Positions 57,986-58,711 of a DNA stretch of 58,711 nucleotides are shown here, in pieces. This DNA is from Bacillota bacterium. Lineage in GTDB: Bacteria > Bacillota > Clostridia > Christensenellales > UMGS416. The stretch is from NCBI GenBank assembly GCA_023428265.1, contig JAEYYW010000116.1, positions 1-58,711 of the forward strand, read 5' to 3'. Made by a program: the position numbers and the translations under genes. Under the pieces are notes generated by a model. It did no database searches and was not told where the DNA came from. It saw only the letters and a program-made list of their open reading frames with translations. The first letter of the stretch is position 1. Each line of letters opens with the position of its first letter.

Positions 57986-58711
57986 CTACTTCCATCGTCC
58001 GATTGCTTTGCAGTGGATAACCGCGTTTGCTATCGTGATGGCAGTGCCGCGTGCGAGATTGAACGTCCCCCACCCTGTTAGGGTTGCTCCGCCTTGACCC
58101 ACCACCCAAGCGGAGTAGTTTCCGTCGCAAGTCTTGTAGGTAAAATCCACGATGGGATCTTCGACAAACGGCACCGCGAAATTGCCCGGATTGAGCACGG
58201 TAGCCAGGTTGAAGATGTTCCCCCAGGTGTTTGTGATCGGTATAGAAGCAACTCGTAGAATCTTCGTTATGATCATAAGCCCGTTGTTGAACTTGTATAC
58301 CCTGTCGGTTGGTGTCCCGGATACCACGCAATTGTCGTCTCCCCACAAATCAGCTCCACCGCGACGGACTTTACCGCCAACATCGAGATCATGCTGCACT
58401 GTGACGCAGCCCTTATTGACTGGCACATCAGGATCATTGCCGACAGCCAATGCTTGAGCATATGCCCCAAACACAGCCTGAGGGTCGACTGCATGGTCGT
58501 CAAAAAAAGCATAAAATGCCGGCAGATAAGGCAGGATTGTCAGCGTGAACGCGGCTCCAGTTTTTCCCTTCCCACCGGTCAGCGGCGAAATATTGCTGGC
58601 TCTGATGCTTAGGTTGTAGCTTGAACCCGCATCCAGGTCTCCCAAAACAAACTCGTTGTCCAGATCGTCCCATCCGGCAAGCGACACCGCACCATACGCA
58701 CCGCCTAAACT
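57986..58711 (-). CDS. Phage structural (tail/fibre-like) protein, C-terminal part
   Basis: The frame stays open to the right edge, so only the last 241 residues are seen and the 58685 GTG is not taken as the start. The product is beta-rich, with many Gly, Asn and Thr (NNGLMIITKILRVASIP, GQGGATLTGWGTFNLARG), has no membrane segment and ends CKAIGRWK. Its position just before the lysis cassette suggests a tail-fibre or minor structural protein. No family is recognised. Confidence 0.6.
   Translation of the reverse strand, partial: SLGGAYGAVSLAGWDDLDNEFVLGDLDAGSSYNLSIRASNISPLTGGKGKTGAAFTLTILPYLPAFYAFFDDHAVDPQAVFGAYAQALAVGNDPDVPVNKGCVTVQHDLDVGGKVRRGGADLWGDDNCVVSGTPTDRVYKFNNGLMIITKILRVASIPITNTWGNIFNLATVLNPGNFAVPFVEDPIVDFTYKTCDGNYSAWVVGQGGATLTGWGTFNLARGTAITIANAVIHCKAIGRWK

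Overview
The window looks like the chromosome of a GC-rich, anaerobic, Gram-positive member of the Clostridia. This rests on gene content, not on any database match. The indicators are a T-box-controlled ilv/leu operon, HPr kinase/phosphorylase, YhaM, a yybP-ykoY manganese riboswitch, strong GGAGG ribosome binding sites, oxygen-independent class II (NrdJ) and class III (NrdD/NrdG) ribonucleotide reductases, and ATP-type PEP carboxykinase. Genes are compact and lie in short operons on both strands. No rRNA, tRNA or CRISPR array was seen.

Layout. 1-11.8 kb (minus strand): a branched-chain amino acid operon in the order ilvN-ilvC-leuA-cimA-leuC-leuD-leuB-ilvD-ilvB (cut by the left edge), behind a consensus promoter and a T-box leader. 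Citramalate synthase implies isoleucine made from pyruvate. 11.9-17.4 kb (plus): a small Xre regulator overlapping a peptide deformylase, a polar amino-acid ABC transporter, an acetyltransferase, a divergent metallophosphoesterase and a membrane protein. 17.5-23.8 kb (minus): a 41-residue basic protein, hprK, a Cof-type phosphatase, a secreted PIG-L deacetylase and nrdJ. 24.4-27 kb: pckA, followed by an AT-richer membrane gene enclosed by a duplicated pckA tail. 27-32.5 kb: flavodoxin, an APH-type kinase, a DUF5058-like membrane pair whose first gene has an in-frame TGA, a diguanylate cyclase and small membrane proteins. 32.7-40.7 kb (plus): DUF1015, aspartokinase, an AEC transporter and a 1286-residue PurL. 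40.9-51 kb (minus): YhaM, a Zn/Cd-type P-ATPase with its ArsR/SmtB repressor, a prenyltransferase-fold protein, a DUF559 nuclease-like protein and nrdD-nrdG. 51.2-54.9 kb (plus): the manganese riboswitch with a GDT1/UPF0016 exporter, an S41 protease and a PHP phosphoesterase. 55-58.7 kb (minus): the lysis end of a prophage (fibre-like protein, holin-like protein, C39-like endolysin, Dam, Xre).

The most unusual feature is a dense set of modular hairpin repeats between genes, often touching stop codons. Family A has G6/C6 tracts around variable hairpins; two full copies are about 200 bp with terminal inverted repeats. Family B starts ACTCCCTCC and ends GGGGGAGT. Family C is a GTAGGGGC palindrome. 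Family D is an 89-nt three-way-junction element found inside family A. Stem sequences differ between copies but stay complementary, elements are nested inside each other, one C copy lies inside the purL reading frame, and one B copy supplies the end of ilvN. No transposase for them was recognised here. These repeats are the best candidate for something undescribed.
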